From: Lentilactobacillus kosonis
GTDB taxonomy: Bacteria > Bacillota > Bacilli > Lactobacillales > Lactobacillaceae
Direction: 5' to 3'
NCBI RefSeq assembly: GCF_003864335.1
Contig: NZ_BEXA01000003.1
Location: 310,001 to 374,000 of the forward strand
DNA: 64,000 nt
Shown: positions 20,240 to 29,557 of the stretch, piece by piece
Position numbering within the stretch: position 1 is the first letter of the stretch
Layout of the letters: each line of letters starts with the position of its first letter
Position numbers and translations under genes: made by a program
The notes under the pieces: generated by a model
Database searches by the model: none
Told to the model about the DNA's origin: nothing
The model's input: only the letters and a program-made list of their open reading frames with translations

Positions 20240-20731
20240 ATCGTTTCCAACAACAATATTATCAAAAACGTCGTTAAATCACTATTGTTCATCGCAACTA
20301 TTGCAATGATGCTCGTAGCAATCAATCCATCATCAGAAACTGCTTCTGCTAAGAGCAACACATCATATGATTCAGTACTTAAAACTGCTAAGAAGCATCT
20401 AGGTGCTCGATATGTTTGGGGGGCTACTGGACCCACTCATTTTGATTGTTCAGGGTTTACGAAATACGTTTATAAAAAATCAATTAAGAAAACCATTCCG
20501 CGAACTGCTCAACAACAATATAACCATACTAAAAAAGTATCTAAGTCAAACATAAAAAAAGGCGACCTAGTATACTTTGGTGGTAGTAAACATAGTATCT
20601 CACACGTTGGTATGTATATTGGTAACGGTAAAATGATTGACTCCCAAAACCGAGGAGTCATTGTTGAACGAGTTTACTCACCATGGTGGCATGTCGTTGG
20701 TTTTTCAAGACCTGCTAACTTAACGTATTAA
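20240..20731 (+). CDS. secreted NlpC/P60 peptidoglycan endopeptidase (start codon unclear)
   Basis: The catalytic domain is complete: nucleophile Cys in FDCSGFTKYVY, His in HSISHVGMYIGNG, and a third polar position near MIDSQNRG. It cleaves peptide stems of peptidoglycan. A canonical signal peptide exists only if translation begins near 20240 (NNNIIKNVVKSLLFIATIAM, then a TASA cleavage site), 8 bases after AGGAG; but the codon there reads ATC. The first ordinary start, TTG at 20285, would remove the positive n-region and has no ribosome site. I place the start at 20240 and suspect a base error or an unusual start codon. Confidence 0.85.
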   Translation: MVSNNNIIKNVVKSLLFIATIAMMLVAINPSSETASAKSNTSYDSVLKTAKKHLGARYVWGATGPTHFDCSGFTKYVYKKSIKKTIPRTAQQQYNHTKKVSKSNIKKGDLVYFGGSKHSISHVGMYIGNGKMIDSQNRGVIVERVYSPWWHVVGFSRPANLTY

Positions 20732-20736
20732 TATCC

Positions 20737-20787
20737 AAAATCCCCTGTTAATTAAAGTCATAACTTTAAATTAACAGGGGATTTTTT
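20737..20787. terminator. bidirectional intrinsic terminator (NlpC/P60 gene / pocR)
   Basis: A long hairpin (aaaatcccctgttaatt / aattaacaggggatttt) ends in T6 between two converging genes. Confidence 0.9.
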
Positions 20788-20800
20788 ATTTTCAGATAAC

Positions 20801-21886
20801 TTATCGTTTCTTAAATTCTGTATATATCCACTGAATTTCTGAAACGTCTGTAACTTTTATTCTATTAACAGGATCATCTGGTTGAAGACCGTCGACGTGA
20901 ATAGCCAACCGCTAACCTCAGCTGAATCAGTCAAGTTATCAATACTATTTACGTATAAGTTATTATTTCCAGATTGGTAGAAAAAATCAATTCCCTTATC
21001 TTGGAAATATTTCTTTGATACCTCAAAAACGGTGCTACTTTCATCCCAATCAATAGTATGCGGAATAGTAAACATTCTCTCGGTACCTTTATATTGATCT
21101 CGAAATTTTGATGGCGTAGTTTTTAGCCATTTTTTTAAATGTCTTAGTAAAATAACTTGTTTGTGAAAAGCCCACGGAAAGCGCAATAGAGCTAACCGGT
21201 TGATTAGTTAAGGCAAGTTTCTCCTTCGCCTTAGCCACTTTTAAATGATTAACATAATCGATAAACGTAATGTGTAAATCCTTTTTGAAAAGTCGACTTA
21301 AATATGAGGGAGATAGGTAAACTTTATCAGCAAGATCATTTAAAGAAAATGACTTGTTAATATTTTTCAAAATATAATCAATTGCTTTTTTTAGACTTTT
21401 AGATGCTTCAGAAGATGCTGTAACCTGCTTATCTACTTGTTCTTCAACTACGTTGCTATATCTAAAAGAAAGTTTTAACAAAATACTAAGATAGTTAATT
21501 TGACCAAATTGTTCATTACTCAACGCATCAAGCACAACTTGTTTCCCTGATCCCTCTTCATCGAAAACCTGAGTAAATATATTATTCAAGTATTCTTTAG
21601 AAAGTTTAACTCGTTGTTGGGATACATTATCGCAATTGCACAAAACGAATCCCAATAATTTTGAATCTAAAATGATTGGAAAAATTGTATACTTAACAAT
21701 CTTATTAACATCTAGCTCACTTTGAATAATTTTATCATCTGAATAAACATTATTATTATGAACCAAAACCCCCGTTAAGCTATAAAACAGCGCATCAATT
21801 TGTGTAATATCTGAGAATGACTGAAGGTATGAACCCAAACTCGAATACTCTGTCAAAGATGGCGCATTAATTGTTTGATCTGTCAC
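20801..21886 (-). CDS. pocR: PocR-type AraC family activator of pdu/cob genes (two frameshifts)
   Basis: About 361 residues. The N-terminal ~150 residues form a PocR-like ligand-sensing domain. A two-HTH AraC domain follows (about 168-266; FSLNDLADKVYLSPSYLSRLFK, SSIALSVGFSQTSYFTKTFKKW). It is followed by an unusual ~95-residue tail ending YTEFKKR. As read, one extra base in the T/A7 run 21130-21136 and one missing base at 20907-20908 break the frame; repairing both gives a coherent tail (GLAIHVDGLQPDDPVNRIKV). In related bacteria PocR senses 1,2-propanediol/glycerol and activates pdu and cob operons, and its position beside pduV-glpK and pdu supports this. Confidence 0.88.
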
Positions 21887-21937
21887 AAGCAGTATCCCCC
21901 TGAAGGCCGTTTTTTCTGAAAGCCCTTTCTAAATATC

Positions 21938-21965
21938 ATTATATCTTAAAGTAGCTAATCTTCAA
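21938..21965 (-). promoter_or_regulatory. promoter of pocR
   Basis: On the minus strand TTGAAG (21965-21960) and TATAAT (21943-21938) are separated by 16 bp. Confidence 0.7.
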
Positions 21966-22182
21966 CACAAAGTAGTACAAATTTCAAAGTTTAATTGTAT
22001 TTTCTTTAACAAAAATACCACTTTATCGCTTAATAACGGCAACTATAATTAATTATTAACAATAAAATGTTTTATTTTATTCGTATCAAAGTAAAACAAT
22101 TTATTAAAATGTATAATTCTAAGTTTCATTTTTTATAAGATAACTCTTCACATAATATTAAAATCATTCCTGAAAATAATTT

Positions 22183-22210
22183 TTGGAGGCTTAATTAAAC
22201 ATGTTATACT
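22183..22210 (+). promoter_or_regulatory. extended -10 promoter of pduV-glpK
   Basis: TTGGAG (22183-22188), 16 bp, then TATACT (22205-22210) preceded by TG at 22202-22203 (extended -10). It lies about 35 bp upstream of the pduV start. The weak -35 suits an activated promoter. Confidence 0.55.
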
Positions 22211-22246
22211 TTACACAAAGTATATACAATGCTAGGAGGCGTGTTT

Positions 22247-22684
22247 TTGAAAAAAGCAATGTTGATTGGCGCTATTGGCTGTGGAAAGACCACGTTAATC
22301 CAGGCGTTACATCATATCCAGATAAATTATAATAAAACTCAAGCATTAGATTTTTATGATGACATAATTGACACTCCAGGAGAATATGTTGAACATCGTC
22401 GACTTTACTCTACTTTAATTACGACTTCTGCAGAAGCTTCCATTATTTTTCTCTTACAAAGTTCGATAGATAAACGAGCAATTTTTCCACCTGGATTTAC
22501 TACGATGTTTTCAGCTGATGTAGTTGGAATAATCACTAAAGTCGACGAAGCATCAGAATCTGATATCGAATATGCCCGTAGTCGCCTTTTAGAAACTGGT
22601 ATTAATCATATTATCGAAGTGTCTTCAGTAACGAACCAAAATGTTGATCAAGTAAGAAAATTAATCGATTCGCATAACGGTTAA
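22247..22684 (+). CDS. pduV: PduV/EutP microcompartment-associated GTPase-like protein
   Basis: The 145-residue P-loop protein has Walker A GAIGCGKTTL, a switch-like DTPGEYVEHRRLY and ITKVD resembling the G4 base-recognition motif. This matches PduV/EutP, a small Ras-like protein associated with the outside of propanediol and ethanolamine microcompartments; its exact role is not settled. TTG at 22247 is chosen because AGGAGG lies 7 bases upstream. It is cotranscribed with glpK, unlike the Salmonella arrangement where pduV sits inside the pdu operon. Confidence 0.88.
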   Translation: MKKAMLIGAIGCGKTTLIQALHHIQINYNKTQALDFYDDIIDTPGEYVEHRRLYSTLITTSAEASIIFLLQSSIDKRAIFPPGFTTMFSADVVGIITKVDEASESDIEYARSRLLETGINHIIEVSSVTNQNVDQVRKLIDSHNG

Positions 22685-22771
22685 AACTCCTAGTTACAAT
22701 TTAACGTAACTTATTTACGTACTATCGCTGATTAGGAGCGATATGAATGATCATCATAGGAGATTAAGCCA

Positions 22772-24291
22772 ATGACAAAGAAATATATACTATCCTTAGA
22801 TATCGGAACTAGCCGTGTTACTGCCCATATTTTTGATCACAATGGTGATAATGTGGCTTCCACAACCAAAGAAATCAGCCATTACTCCGTCCAACCCGGT
22901 TGGTTTGAACAAGATCCGCAGGAAATATGGGAAAAACTAATTTCATGTGTCACTAATATTCTGATTTTAGGCCAAATTAAACCTGCAGAAATCGCCAGCA
23001 TTGGGATAACCAATCAGCGGGAAACGACAATCCTTTGGAATAAGATTACTGGTAATCCAATTCATAATGCCTTAATGTGGGAATCACGCCAAAGTGAATT
23101 CATTTCAAATAAATTAATTGACGATGGATACTCAAATTTTATTCATGAACGGACCGGGCTATTTATTGATCCATATTTTTCAGCAACTAAAATCGTGTGG
23201 TTATTAAATCATGATCCTGAATTGGGTCAAAAGTTATATAAAGGTGATTTATTATTTGGAACTCTCGACTCTTGGATTGTTTGGAAACTAACTTCTGGAA
23301 AGACCCACGTCACTGATTACACAAATGCATCACGAACGATGCTATTCAACATTAATACTCTTGAATGGGATAAAGATATTTTGAAATTACTAAAAATTCC
23401 TGAAAAGATGTTACCTGAAGTTCATTCGAACTCGGAAATCTATGCTTACACTGATCAGGATGTTTTCTTTGGTGCTAAAATTCCAATCGCCGGCATTGCT
23501 GGTGACCAACAGGCAGCTATGATTGGTCAATTAGCACTGGATAAAGGGAATATCTCCGGAACATATGGTACCGGAGCGTTTATCATGCTAAATACAGGAC
23601 AAACCATAAAAAGATCGGAGAAACGGCTCATTACAACGATCGCATACGGCATAGATGGCACTGTTTCATATGCTGTTGAAGGAAGTATCTTTGTTGCTGG
23701 ATCAGCTATCCAGTGGCTTAAAAACGGTTTGAAACTAATTAATTCCACAAGTGAAGCTGGTAAATTAGCAATGATGTCGACCGACAACCAAGAAATGTAT
23801 GTAGTGCCTGCATTCACCGGACTCAGTGCTCCTTACTGGGATTCAGCAGCTAAGGCTGCATCTTTCGGCATGACACAGGAAACCACAAATTACGATTTTA
23901 TTAGAGCGACGCTTGAATCGGTTGCTTACCAAACCACAGATGTTGTTAATCTAATGAATTCAGAAACTAGTATTAATATTAATCAGATGATGATAAATGG
24001 TGAATTTCGCGTATTGATTATCTCGACCAATTCCAGGCCGATATTCTTAACCTTAATTTACGAAGATCACAAGTTTCGGATGCTGATGCATTAGGAGTCG
24101 CCTTTCTCGCTGGTTTGGCTGTCGGATTTTGGCAAGACTTTGACGAGATTAGGGAATTAGTTCACCCTGATACAGAATTTTATCCAAATATCGATGATGA
24201 AAAACGCCAACTGCTTTATGATGGCTGGAAAGATGCCGTCTGGGCAACTCAAGAATTTTCGAAACATCATTCTCATAATTTTAATTCGTAA
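22772..24291 (+). CDS. glpK: glycerol kinase (one frameshift)
   Basis: This FGGY-family kinase of about 506 residues phosphorylates glycerol to glycerol-3-phosphate. Motifs include SLDIGTSRV at the N-terminus, the substrate region LMWESRQSEF and the nucleotide site YGTGAFIMLNTG. One missing G near 24002 shifts the frame as read; repair gives NGGISRIDYLDQ and a normal C-terminus ending at 24291. It is partnered with pduV and faces the pdu operon, so the cell can split glycerol between oxidation (GlpK) and reduction through the Pdu dehydratase. Confidence 0.94.
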
Positions 24292-24294
24292 TAT

Positions 24295-24337
24295 AAAAGA
24301 GCGTTCCTGTCATTCGATGACAAGGACGCTCTTTTTA
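24295..24337. terminator. bidirectional terminator (glpK / pdu operon)
   Basis: A GC-rich hairpin (agagcgttcctgtcat / atgacaaggacgctct, one mismatch) with A and T tracts lies between the converging glpK and pduF. It ends the 16 kb pdu operon. Confidence 0.9.
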
Positions 24338-24348
24338 GTTAATAAAAA

Positions 24349-25055
24349 TTAATTAATTGCAACTTCTAATAAACTAGCAATAATTGCACCAACAATTGGC
24401 CCAACCATTGGTACCCATGCATATCCCCAATTTGATCTTCCCTTGTTAGGAACTGGGAGAATTGTATAAGCCAGTCTAGGAGACCAATCACGAGCTGGAT
24501 TCAAAGCAAATCCCGTTGTTGTTCCTAGAGCACTACCTATAACTAAAATTAATGTTCCGACAATAAATGGCTTTAAACCTTCTGTGAAATCACCTAAGTT
24601 AAGTAAGATGAACACAAAAGCAAATGTCGCAATTACTTCAGACATAAAATTCCAAAATGGAGAACTAATTGCTGGAACCGTGGCAAAAATTCCAACTTGG
24701 TTTCCCTCTTCTTCAGTCTTAGTTGCTTTGAAATGTGGGTAGTAATGAATAATAACAATTGCTGCCCCAACAAACGCTCCTAAGAATTGACCAAGTAGAT
24801 AAGGAACTACTAAACTCCACTTGAATAATCCCGCAGCAGCAAACCCAATAGTAACCGCTGGGTTCAAATGACCATCAGAACCAAGCATAGCTGCAACGTA
24901 AACCCCCATTGTTACTGCAAGGCCCCAAGAAACACTGACAAATAACCAATCTGATCCTTTACCATAAGTCTTCTTTAGGTTAACACCTGCTCCTGTACCT
25001 GTTCCTAAAATGATAAGAATCATTGTTCCAAAAACTCACCGATAAATCCATTCAT
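24349..25055 (-). CDS. pduF: glycerol/1,2-propanediol uptake facilitator (one frameshift)
   Basis: This aquaglyceroporin of about 235 residues sits in the cytoplasmic membrane. It has both NPA boxes (HLNPAVTIGF and LNPARDWSPR, the Asp after NPAR marking the glycerol-conducting branch) and six helices. One missing base at CC 25028-25029 separates the first residues; repair gives MNGFIGEFLGTMILI from ATG 25055. It is the last gene of the pdu operon, where it supplies substrate to the diol dehydratase. In many other pdu loci pduF is the first gene instead. Confidence 0.94.
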
Positions 25056-25081
25056 AATATTCACCACTTTTTCTATATTAT

Positions 25082-25876
25082 TTAGTTGTGTTCCAAAAAA
25101 TTATTTCTAATCTTTATAATTACTGAATTATCTAAGCCAACCTCATTAAAAATAAATTCTGACAGTCCCCCGTACACTTCATTAATAATGGAAGTTGCCT
25201 GTTCTAAGTAGTCATCATTGACAACAATTAAGTCGCTGATTGATTTTACAAAATCCCGACCCAATTTCATCTTTTTTGCTTCATCAAGTCGCCATTGAAT
25301 TCTCTTTTCGGATGCATCATTTGATTCTAGATAATTCAATTTAATATCAGTTTGATTAACTCCAAGAATCGACAGCAATAAATATGTACATATTCCTGTA
25401 CGATCTTTTCCTGCAGAGCAATGAAATAAAATGCCATTATCTTGTTGTCCAAACTCAGCCACTGCATAAAAGAACTCTCGAAATGCGTTAATCGCATGTG
25501 GATCGGTAACGAATTTACGATAAGATCTCATCATTCGTTCATAACCATACTGGTTATCATTTGCATAAGCTCGATTGATTTCAGCCAAAGACTTGGTACT
25601 ACTAGTTGTGTCATCATCAAATAGTGGAATATTCAAATAGTTTATTGATGACGACAGCCGATCAGGATATTGGGAAATTTCTGACGATGATCTCAAATCA
25701 ATCACTGTTTTTATCCCATAATCCTCAATCATCTTGACCCCACCATCAGAAATATCCGTTAGGTATCCACCCCGCAATAACTTATGAGCTTTCACCGTTT
25801 TATTATCGTTAGCTTTTAATCCTCCTAAATCTCTGAGGTTAAAAGTTCCCGGAATTTCTAAAATGCTATCGGTCAT
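25082..25876 (-). CDS. tyrosine/protein phosphatase of the Y_phosphatase3 type, in the pdu operon
   Basis: The 264-residue cytoplasmic phosphatase has the catalytic loop HCSAGKDRTG (CX5R with Lys, typical of phosphotyrosine/phosphoinositide-type enzymes) and the N-terminal signature TFNLRDLGGL. ATG 25876 follows AGGAG; it starts 2 bp after the flavin oxidoreductase stop, so the two are translationally coupled. No such gene belongs to the canonical pdu set. Its target is unknown; a phosphoprotein regulator of glycerol metabolism or a phospho-metabolite are possibilities. Confidence 0.88.
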   Translation of the reverse strand: MTDSILEIPGTFNLRDLGGLKANDNKTVKAHKLLRGGYLTDISDGGVKMIEDYGIKTVIDLRSSSEISQYPDRLSSSINYLNIPLFDDDTTSSTKSLAEINRAYANDNQYGYERMMRSYRKFVTDPHAINAFREFFYAVAEFGQQDNGILFHCSAGKDRTGICTYLLLSILGVNQTDIKLNYLESNDASEKRIQWRLDEAKKMKLGRDFVKSISDLIVVNDDYLEQATSIINEVYGGLSEFIFNEVGLDNSVIIKIRNNFLEHN

Positions 25877-25878
25877 GA

Positions 25879-26865
25879 TCAATCTCCTACCTTTTTCAGC
25901 CAATCAGGATCATTGATAAGCGCCATTCCAACGGCTAAGAAGTCCGCTTTATGACCTGCTTCAATAATGTCCTGCTTGGTTTTTATCCCACCAGCAACAA
26001 CTATTTGACACTTGACAAACTTTTCAAAAATACTGACAATCGACATTTCCGTATCCACAGTTTGAGGTATCTGCGCGTAATTACTAATCGATAAACTTAA
26101 GTAATCAATTCCCAGTTTATCCAAAACAATTGCTAATGAGACTGTCTCGTCTAGTGTCATTCCACCATCTTCAATTTCCTCGGGAGACAATCGATAGCCC
26201 ACGATAAAATTACTTGATAGTTTTTTGGCATGTTCAATAACTTTCGTTACTAATAAAGTGACAAAAGTTAGTCTACGATACAAATTACCACCAAACATAT
26301 CAGTTCTCTGATTTGATTGTGGTGATACAAATTGCTGTAATAAAAACGTATTTGCCCCGTGAAGTTCTATGCCATCAAAACCTGCGGCATAAGCTCTATC
26401 AACTGCATCAGTAAATTCCTGAATCACCTGATAAACATCACCCTTAGTCATTTCTCTTGGGATAGGAAAATCCCCGTGTTTAGCCTTAACTGCACTTGGC
26501 GCTATCACGGGTAATCCTCCGTTAGTATTACTATTTGTCATTCTTCCAGCGTGAACCAGTTGAATGAAAGCCCTGCTTCCATTCTGATGAATCGCATCAG
26601 ATAAGTATCTTAACTGGTTAACATCACTGTCTTTACAGATACTTACTGAGTTGGTTGATGTCTTGCCAGTTTGAGACACATAAGCCGAACCAACCACATC
26701 AACTCCAACATCCTTTGATCGACTTGAGTGAAACATAAGATCATTTTGACTTACCGTGCCATCAATCGATGATTTATTGATGTCAAGTGGCGAAAGAAAG
26801 ATATTATTTCTGACTGAAAGCTTACCATTAATTTTGAGTTGTTTTCGAACAATACTATTTAACAT
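25879..26865 (-). CDS. Old Yellow Enzyme-type NADH:flavin oxidoreductase, in the pdu operon
   Basis: This is a 328-residue FMN-binding TIM barrel. Typical elements are QLVHAGR near the FMN, the ligand-binding HGANTFLLQQFVSPQSNQR (HGAN subtype), RTDMFGGNLYRR and the phosphate-binding VAGGIKTKQD with VGMALINDP. It would use NAD(P)H to reduce activated alkenes or a small flavin substrate. ATG 26865 follows AGAGGG. It lies between pduU and the phosphatase, in the same operon. Canonical PduS (cobalamin reductase) is absent from the window, so a role in cobalamin or cofactor reduction is conceivable but unproven. Confidence 0.9.
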   Translation of the reverse strand: MLNSIVRKQLKINGKLSVRNNIFLSPLDINKSSIDGTVSQNDLMFHSSRSKDVGVDVVGSAYVSQTGKTSTNSVSICKDSDVNQLRYLSDAIHQNGSRAFIQLVHAGRMTNSNTNGGLPVIAPSAVKAKHGDFPIPREMTKGDVYQVIQEFTDAVDRAYAAGFDGIELHGANTFLLQQFVSPQSNQRTDMFGGNLYRRLTFVTLLVTKVIEHAKKLSSNFIVGYRLSPEEIEDGGMTLDETVSLAIVLDKLGIDYLSLSISNYAQIPQTVDTEMSIVSIFEKFVKCQIVVAGGIKTKQDIIEAGHKADFLAVGMALINDPDWLKKVGD

Positions 26866-26875
26866 ATTATCCCTC

Positions 26876-27220
26876 TCAAGTTCTGGTAATATTGGCTGTG
26901 TCGAATCCCAAAAGATCATGTAAAGTATCTAATACTTTTCTTAAAGCAATCTCCACTTCAGAGACATCTCCAACCACAACGACGGAACCACTAAACCGGT
27001 CAATGAAGCCTAATGTAACGTTACCTGCTTTGGTAGCTACGTCACCGGCAATAATTGATGCCTCACTAGGAGTAATTGTTAGAATTCCAATTGCATTTTT
27101 AGGTGACTGGATTCCCAACTTGTCATAGATATCCATTGTCGGATTGGCAACAATATGTGCCATCGTAACTTGTTTTCCTGGAACATATTCTTGAATTGTT
27201 CTTTCGATATCTCTAGCCAA
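26876..27220 (-). CDS. pduU: microcompartment shell protein PduU (circularly permuted BMC)
   Basis: The 114-residue BMC-domain protein contains the family segments [17 protein letters not shown] and [16 protein letters not shown]. PduU/EutS proteins form hexamers with a capped pore and are minor shell components. I choose TTG at 27220 because GAAAGGAG lies 7 bases upstream and PduU proteins begin shortly before the EYVPGKQ segment. It overlaps no neighbour; pduW ends 13 bp upstream, and the oxidoreductase start is 11 bp after its stop. Confidence 0.92.
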   Translation of the reverse strand: MARDIERTIQEYVPGKQVTMAHIVANPTMDIYDKLGIQSPKNAIGILTITPSEASIIAGDVATKAGNVTLGFIDRFSGSVVVVGDVSEVEIALRKVLDTLHDLLGFDTANITRT

Positions 27221-27233
27221 TTTTCTACTCCTT

Positions 27234-28417
27234 TCAGAGTTTAGCAACGCTAACTACATCTCTAGCAATTACAATTTCTTCGTCAGTTGGGATAACGGCT
27301 ACTTTAACTTTACTGTTTGCCGTTTCAATTGACGTTTCATTGTTAGCATTCTTTTGCTCATCAATTTCAACACCCAAATAACTAAGCTTTGAACAAACCA
27401 TTGAACGAATCATACTGTCATGTTCACCAATTCCGGCAGTGAATACTAATGTATCAAGACCATTTAAATCTGTTACATAAGAACCGATATAGTGTTGAAT
27501 TTGGTGGACAAACATTGATAATGCCAATTCTGCTCGCTTATTACCATTTTTAGCCGCATCTTCCACTTCTCGAATATCATTTGATACTCCAGAAATTCCT
27601 AGAATTCCCGATTCCCGATTCAGAACTCGTCTGACGTCTTCAGAATCTAATTTGAATTTCTCTTCAATGAATGGAATTATTTCAGGATCAATATCACCTG
27701 ATCTACTTCCCATCATTAAACCAGCAAGCGGTGTGAATCCCATTGAAGTATTCACAGATTTTCCATCCTTCAAAGCACACAAGCTACTACCATTACCCAA
27801 ATGACAAGAAATTACTCGATGTGTTTGTTCGCTACCGAACAATTCCCGTGACTTTTCACTAATATACTGATGCGAAGGTCCGTGGAATCCGTATCTTCTG
27901 ATGCCGTCATTCTTATAATAATCATATGGCAATGCATACATATATGCTTCTTCAGGCATCGTCTTGTGGAATGAAGTATCAAAGACTGCAACTTGAGTCG
28001 CATTAGGTAACGCCTTTTCAAATTCAACGATTCCCTCAAGGTTAACCGGATTATGCAAGGTGAAAGAACGCTAAGATCCTTAATCGTCTTTTTCACATCG
28101 TCATCAACCACTACAGAATGAGTATATACAGGACCACCATGAGAAATCCGGTGACCAACACCAGCAATTTCATTCTTTGATTGAATAACCCCACTGTTTA
28201 AAAGGATGGCAATCACTTCAGAGATTGCGGTGCGATGATCTAAGATAGATTCAACTTTTTTGCTGGACTTATCATTGATTGTATATGAAACTTGAGCATC
28301 ATCGTTTCCAATTCGGTCAACTTGACCACCTGCTAGAACCACTTCTTCAGGCATATCGTATAGTTTGAATTTTATAGAAGAGCTACCTGAGTTTATTGAT
28401 AAAACTTTTTTTGACAT
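27234..28417 (-). CDS. pduW: propionate/acetate kinase of the pdu operon (one frameshift)
   Basis: This acetokinase-family enzyme of about 394 residues converts propionyl phosphate (from PduL) plus ADP to propionate plus ATP, the energy-gaining step of the oxidative branch. It has [29 protein letters not shown] and FTAGIGEHD. One missing base at GG 28059-28060 splits the frame; repair restores [15 protein letters not shown] 28417 follows GGGGTG. It is distinct from the housekeeping ackA at 13919-15088. Confidence 0.95.
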
Positions 28418-28433
28418 AGTTAGCACCCCAGTA

Positions 28434-29553
28434 TTATTTGATAATTTGTTTATAAATTGAAATCAGATCATCATCAGTAGGAACTACTGGATTACCTGGA
28501 AAGGTACCATCTTGTCTTGCGTCTCTCACAATTTTGGCAGTCATTTTAACTGCAGTAGCTTGATCGATTCCAAAGGCATCTAAAGTAGCAGGACAATGCA
28601 TTTGACGCATCATTGTTTGAATTTGAGAAATCAAATGACGAACGGCCACTTTATCTCCCATCCCACTTGATGCCAAGCCGGCCTTTCTAGTAGCCTCTGC
28701 GTACTTTCTAAGAGCAGTATCGCTCTTAGAAGCGTTGTAGCTAACTACGTATGGTAACAACATTGCATTTGCCAATCCATGTGGAATATGGAAAGCGGCA
28801 CCTAATTGGTGAGCAATTGAATGATTGATTCCCAATCCAGCAGTGTTAAAGGCAATTCCTGCTGCACAAGAAGCTTCATGAACAATCTTTCTTGAATCAA
28901 TGTCATTACCATCGTTATAACAATCAACTAAATGATGAACAATGGTATCAACACCCTTTCAGCAAGCGCATCGGTCATTAGGTTAGCGTCTTTGCAACCA
29001 ATGATTCAAGTGAGTGAGTTAACACATCAAGTCCTGAATATGCAGTGACACTCTTTGGCGCACTAGTGACTAACTTAGGGTCAAGCAATGCGTAATCTGG
29101 AGTCAGGTGGTCATCCATAATTGGAAATTTTCTTTGGGTTTCTGCATCTGAGATAACGCTGGTATTAGTTACTTCTGAACCAGTTCCACTAGTTGTTGGA
29201 ATGGCAGTGAAGAACTTAATATTTTGCTTGAGAATTTTTTCACCGAAGAAGCGGATTGCTTTCCCAGTATCAATGGCAGAACCGCCACCGATGCCGATAA
29301 CGACAGTTGGCTTCACGTTAATATATTTTTTAACTCCCTTGATAATGTTTGCCAAAGGAGGATCAGGTTTAACGTCTGAAAAAATACTTAATTTATTAGT
29401 GTTATTAATATGACCAGTAATTTCCTTAAGTGTTTCAGTATTAGGAAGGAATGAGTCACAGACCATAAACACCGTTTCATTTGAAATGTTGTTTAATTCG
29501 TCGAGGCTATCTATTCCAGAAAAAATCTTGGTTGGAATTGAAATTGTTTCCAT
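28434..29553 (-). CDS. pduQ: propanol dehydrogenase, iron-dependent alcohol dehydrogenase (two frameshifts)
   Basis: This Fe-ADH of about 373 residues reduces propionaldehyde (or 3-hydroxypropionaldehyde) to the alcohol and recycles NADH to NAD inside the microcompartment. Motifs are the nucleotide-binding GIGGGSAIDTGKAI and the metal ligands in HSIAHQLGAAFHIPHG. Two missing bases, in the T/A3 runs 28957-28959 and 28991-28993, interrupt the middle; repair gives AKDANLMTDALAEKGVDTIV. ATG 29553 is preceded by GGGAGG, 4 bp after the pduP stop. Confidence 0.95.
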
Positions 29554-29557
29554 AAAT

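Larger units (their letters stand above)
21887..22246. other. divergent pocR / pduV control region
   Basis: This 360 bp, very AT-rich stretch has no gene. It carries back-to-back promoters for pocR (21938-21965) and pduV-glpK (22183-22210). The intervening 200 bp is the likely place for PocR binding sites; I could not define one confidently. Confidence 0.6.

Noticed and set aside
21960-22220. Repeated CAAAG motifs as PocR half-sites
   Set aside because: The copies (for example 21968 and 21985) are short, in very AT-rich DNA, and I could not match them to a like-spaced pair before pduA.
22201-22335. A short frame starting ATG after TTTTGGAGG, resembling a leader peptide before pduV
   Set aside because: It runs out of frame through pduV, and the GGAGG overlaps the inferred -35 box; pduV has its own better-placed ribosome site.
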